A stretch of 7,668 nucleotides of DNA. It comes from Promethearchaeota archaeon. Its GTDB lineage: Archaea > Asgardarchaeota > Lokiarchaeia > Sigynarchaeales > SOKP01. Position 1 is the first letter of the stretch. Every line of letters begins with the position of its first letter. The notes beneath the pieces were generated by a model. The model was not told the DNA's origin and made no database searches. It was given only the letters and a program-made list of their open reading frames with translations. The position numbers and the translations under genes are program-made. Of the stretch, positions 5,913-7,668 are shown piece after piece. The stretch is from the NCBI GenBank assembly GCA_004524515.1, contig SDNV01000124.1:1-7668 (forward strand), written 5' to 3'.

Positions 5913-6214
5913 ATATTCCATATATAAATTTATCCAAAATTAATATAGTCCTCTCTATTAGAATATAAAAACTTTTGCTTTCAATATATTATTATCCAAT
6001 CAAAAAAGATCTTACTAAATAAAAGTCAAACTATATCTTCACTTATAGGATATTATTAAAGGTTTAACATAAGTAAAGAGATTTATGTTCAAATAGTTAT
6101 TTAAGTTAAACTAAATTCTATAAAAACTAGCGTTAATTTACAAATATTTAACAGATTTAACCATTCTGGGAAAATTTAAGATTTGAATCAAATAGTTTAC
6201 AAAAGCTCTATTTC
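5913..6214. other. AT-rich spacer with no visible gene
   Basis: These roughly 300 bases lie between the LRR gene's stop and the TFS-like promoter. I see no convincing open frame, tRNA, strong hairpin or repeat. The segment should hold the 3' end of the LRR transcript and the upstream promoter region of the TFS-like gene. Confidence 0.5.
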
Positions 6215-7057
6215 TTAAGATGTGGGAATAAGCTTCTCTTTATTTTTAAAATCTTCCTTTATGAGTTTTTTAAGTTCTTTATTAAACTTCCTTATATCTA
6301 TAGGATTTCCTTCTATATTTATCAATTTTAACTTTTTGAGGTCGCTTAAATTTGAAATTTGAGTGATATTATTATATTCACAATTCATACATTTTAAATT
6401 GTTGAGATTTTCAAGATTTTCAAGAGTTTTAATTTTATTCCAGCCAAGATCTAAATTTATTAAATTCTTAAGGGTATTAATATTTGAAATTGAGTTAATT
6501 TGATTATACATAAGATTTAAACATTCTAAATTAGAAAGTAAGTGTAGACCGTCAATATTTGTTATTTTGTTGCCTCCAAGGCATAAATATTTTAAATTTT
6601 TGAGAGTATCTAAACCTTTAATTTTGGTAATTTGATTTTTCTTAAGCCATAACTCCTCTAAATTAATGAGAGATTCTAGACCTTTAATTTCGGTTATATT
6701 ATTATCTTTAAGCCATAAATTCTTCAGATTAGTAAGATATTCTAGCCCTTTTATTTCAGAAATTTTATTTTTTTCGAGATAAAGAGATTTTAGTTGTAAA
6801 AGATTACTTAATCCTTTAATTTCTTCTATTTGATTGTTATTAAGCCATAATTTTTCTAAATTAATTAAGGAATCAAGATCTTGTATTTCAGAGATTGCAT
6901 TATAAGAAAGATCAAGACCTTTTAAACCAGTTAATTTAGTTAGTCCCTCAATTTCATTAATATTAGTAATCCCTTGTTTGCTTAAATTTAAAATATTATT
7001 CATTACTTCATATCTATTGTTTTTAAAAACAACAAATTCTTCCTTTTTCTGCGACAT
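6215..7057 (-). CDS. Leucine-rich-repeat protein, SDS22-like
   Basis: This 280-residue soluble scaffold is made almost wholly of LRRs that would form a curved protein-binding surface. Eleven repeats of exactly 22 residues run from 21 to 262 without insertion. The consensus is xNLxxLxLxxNxITxIxGLxxL, as in NLEKLWLNNNQIEEIKGL (66-83). This is the SDS22/internalin class. Residues 1-20 are a polar cap and 263-280 a lysine-rich tail. There is no signal peptide, anchor, kinase or GTPase domain, so it should be cytoplasmic. The first and last repeats are the most degenerate, as expected for caps; one near the end has NCEYNN (224-229) in place of the usual leucine strand. In Asgard archaea such proteins are plausible partners of signalling proteins, but no partner lies nearby. 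The AUG at 7057 lacks a well-spaced SD; an in-frame AUU at 7078 has one and would add seven residues. Confidence 0.88.
   Translation of the reverse strand: MSQKKEEFVVFKNNRYEVMNNILNLSKQGITNINEIEGLTKLTGLKGLDLSYNAISEIQDLDSLINLEKLWLNNNQIEEIKGLSNLLQLKSLYLEKNKISEIKGLEYLTNLKNLWLKDNNITEIKGLESLINLEELWLKKNQITKIKGLDTLKNLKYLCLGGNKITNIDGLHLLSNLECLNLMYNQINSISNINTLKNLINLDLGWNKIKTLENLENLNNLKCMNCEYNNITQISNLSDLKKLKLINIEGNPIDIRKFNKELKKLIKEDFKNKEKLIPTS
6272..6997 (-). repeat. Eleven coding 66-base units (LRR repeats)
   Basis: The LRR region is a tandem array of 66-base units with no length variation. Identity at DNA level is moderate: short blocks such as the codons for IKGL and LWL recur in the central five units, while outer units have diverged. 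This suggests duplication of a central core, then drift. Confidence 0.75.
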
Positions 7058-7081
7058 TTTGGATTCACAATGACTAATACT

Positions 7082-7089
7082 ATCACCTC
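7082..7089 (-). promoter_or_regulatory. Perfect 8-base archaeal SD upstream of the LRR gene
   Basis: GAGGTGAT on the minus strand matches the archaeal 16S tail over 8 bases but lies 24 bases before the AUG at 7057, too far for normal use. It is 3 bases from an in-frame ATT (7078-7076), a usual distance for an SD that includes the GGTGAT end. The match could also be chance if transcription starts downstream of it. Confidence 0.35.
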
Positions 7090-7091
7090 TA

Positions 7092-7104
7092 TTTAAATAT
7101 ATAT
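7092..7104 (-). promoter_or_regulatory. Possible TATA box for the LRR gene
   Basis: The minus strand reads TATATATTTAAAT. Its start site would fall near 7072, giving a leader of about 15 nt to AUG 7057 and excluding the SD at 7082-7089 from the mRNA. A box further upstream near 7115-7130 would instead include that SD. Confidence 0.3.
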
Positions 7105-7136
7105 TGTTTTAAAATAATAAAATATTTTTCTTAAAT

Positions 7137-7141
7137 AGGGG
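7137..7141 (+). promoter_or_regulatory. Shine-Dalgarno site that sets the TTG start of the phosphodiesterase
   Basis: AGGGG lies 8 bases before TTG 7150. A stop (TAA 7132-7134) closes the frame just upstream, and the ATG at 7154 is out of frame, so TTG is the only conventional start. Confidence 0.6.
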
Positions 7142-7149
7142 ATTTTAAA

Positions 7150-7668
7150 TTGAATGAAAAGCTCAAAAATAAAGTATTAATTATTGGTCATAGAGGCGCC
7201 AATAGTGTTGCTCCAGAAAACACTTTAAAATCATTTCAAAAGGCGATTGAATTAGGCGTTGACTGCATTGAATTTGATGTACATGAATCTAAAGATGGTG
7301 AAATTGTAATCATGCATGATGAGGATATTTTTAGGACCACGAGTCAACAATATCATGCCTTGATTAAAGATATGACACTTGAAGAATTAAGAGAATTAGA
7401 TTGCGGAGAAGGCGAGAAAATACCCACATTTAGAGAATTGATTGCCATCTCCAAAGGAAAAATCGGTTTGAATTGTGAGCTCAAAGCAGAAGGCATTGCT
7501 CAAAAGATTGTTGATATTATTAAAGAATCTGACATCATTGAATCAACCCTGGTGAGTTCATTTATACATCAAGAGCTATTAGATATCCAAAAAATTGATC
7601 CCAATATCAAATTAGCCTCATTAGAACCTGCGGGAACAGGGAGGCTCTCTCATTGGGAAAATAAAGAA
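7150..7668 (+). CDS. ugpQ: Glycerophosphodiester phosphodiesterase (GDPD family), 3' end cut by the window
   Basis: This enzyme hydrolyses glycerophosphodiesters to an alcohol and a glycerol phosphate, in phospholipid turnover or salvage. From TTG 7150 there are 173 codons with no stop to the edge. Family members are about 230-250 residues, so most of the catalytic barrel is present. The N-terminal motif GHRGANSVAPENT (13-25) gives catalytic H14, R15 and metal-binding E23. Next come IEFDVHES (40-47) with metal ligands E41 and D43, the second catalytic histidine in VIMHDED (H56), IPTFRELI (91-98), and LNCELK (107-112) with E110 and K112. All expected active-site residues up to this point are intact. 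There is no signal peptide, so it should act in the cytoplasm. It is divergent from the LRR gene across a 92-base spacer. The precise substrate, such as archaeal ether-lipid head-group diesters, is not shown. The gene symbol is by family analogy. Confidence 0.9.
   Translation, partial: MNEKLKNKVLIIGHRGANSVAPENTLKSFQKAIELGVDCIEFDVHESKDGEIVIMHDEDIFRTTSQQYHALIKDMTLEELRELDCGEGEKIPTFRELIAISKGKIGLNCELKAEGIAQKIVDIIKESDIIESTLVSSFIHQELLDIQKIDPNIKLASLEPAGTGRLSHWENKE

Noticed and set aside
5637..5927. Plus-strand frame of 96 codons across the TFS-like gene
   Set aside because: It is antisense to a frame that encodes a clear CxxC...CxxC zinc ribbon; its product is low-complexity Ser, Phe and Ile, as expected for a shadow.
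6272..6997. CRISPR-like or non-coding tandem array suggested by the 66-base periodicity
   Set aside because: The unit is exactly 22 codons, stays in frame and encodes the LRR consensus, so the period comes from the protein.
1..7668. tRNA, rRNA, insertion sequence, CRISPR array or phage module
   Set aside because: No cloverleaf, ribosomal sequence, transposase, direct-repeat array or integrase was seen on either strand.

Overview
The window looks archaeal, most likely from an Asgard (Lokiarchaeia-like) genome; this is inferred from gene content and not proven. The DNA is very AT-rich. Upstream regions carry TATA-like boxes rather than bacterial -35/-10 pairs, several genes look leaderless or nearly so, and the Shine-Dalgarno (SD) sequences that can be seen (GGTGAT, GAGGTGAT) match the archaeal 16S tail. 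A small TFS/RPB9-type zinc-ribbon protein supports an archaeon. An SDS22-like leucine-rich-repeat protein, an SCP-2-like protein and an archaeal RNase III fit the Asgard lineage.

Layout. At 1-2759 (minus) there is a two-gene ABC operon of the MacB/LolCDE/FtsX type: an ATPase with unusual N- and C-terminal extensions, followed by a large permease cut off by the window edge. A roughly 240-base spacer with U-tracts and inverted repeats follows. At 2997-3719 (minus) is a complete RNase III with its dsRNA-binding domain. It is divergent from 3841-4395 (plus), an L-2-amino-thiazoline-4-carboxylate (ATC) hydrolase family protein. At 4498-4932 (plus) is an unrecognised helical protein, convergent with an SCP-2-like protein at 5036-5446 (minus). 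Upstream of SCP-2 on the same strand is a one-ribbon TFS/RPB9-like protein at 5591-5845, whose frame has no ATG, GTG or TTG. After about 300 bases of apparently empty AT-rich DNA comes the LRR protein (6215-7057, minus). It is divergent from a glycerophosphodiester phosphodiesterase (7150 onward, plus) that runs off the right edge.

How the genes relate. Only the ABC pair is a clear functional unit. The others look like single transcription units with their own promoters and U-rich terminators. SCP-2 and the phosphodiesterase both touch lipid metabolism and the zinc-ribbon protein and RNase III both touch RNA synthesis or processing, but nothing in the layout couples them. The most notable signal is translational. 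The zinc-ribbon gene has a good archaeal SD placed exactly for an in-frame AUC that would give the expected TFS-like N-terminus. The LRR gene about 1.2 kb away has a perfect 8-base SD placed for an in-frame AUU, well upstream of its first AUG.
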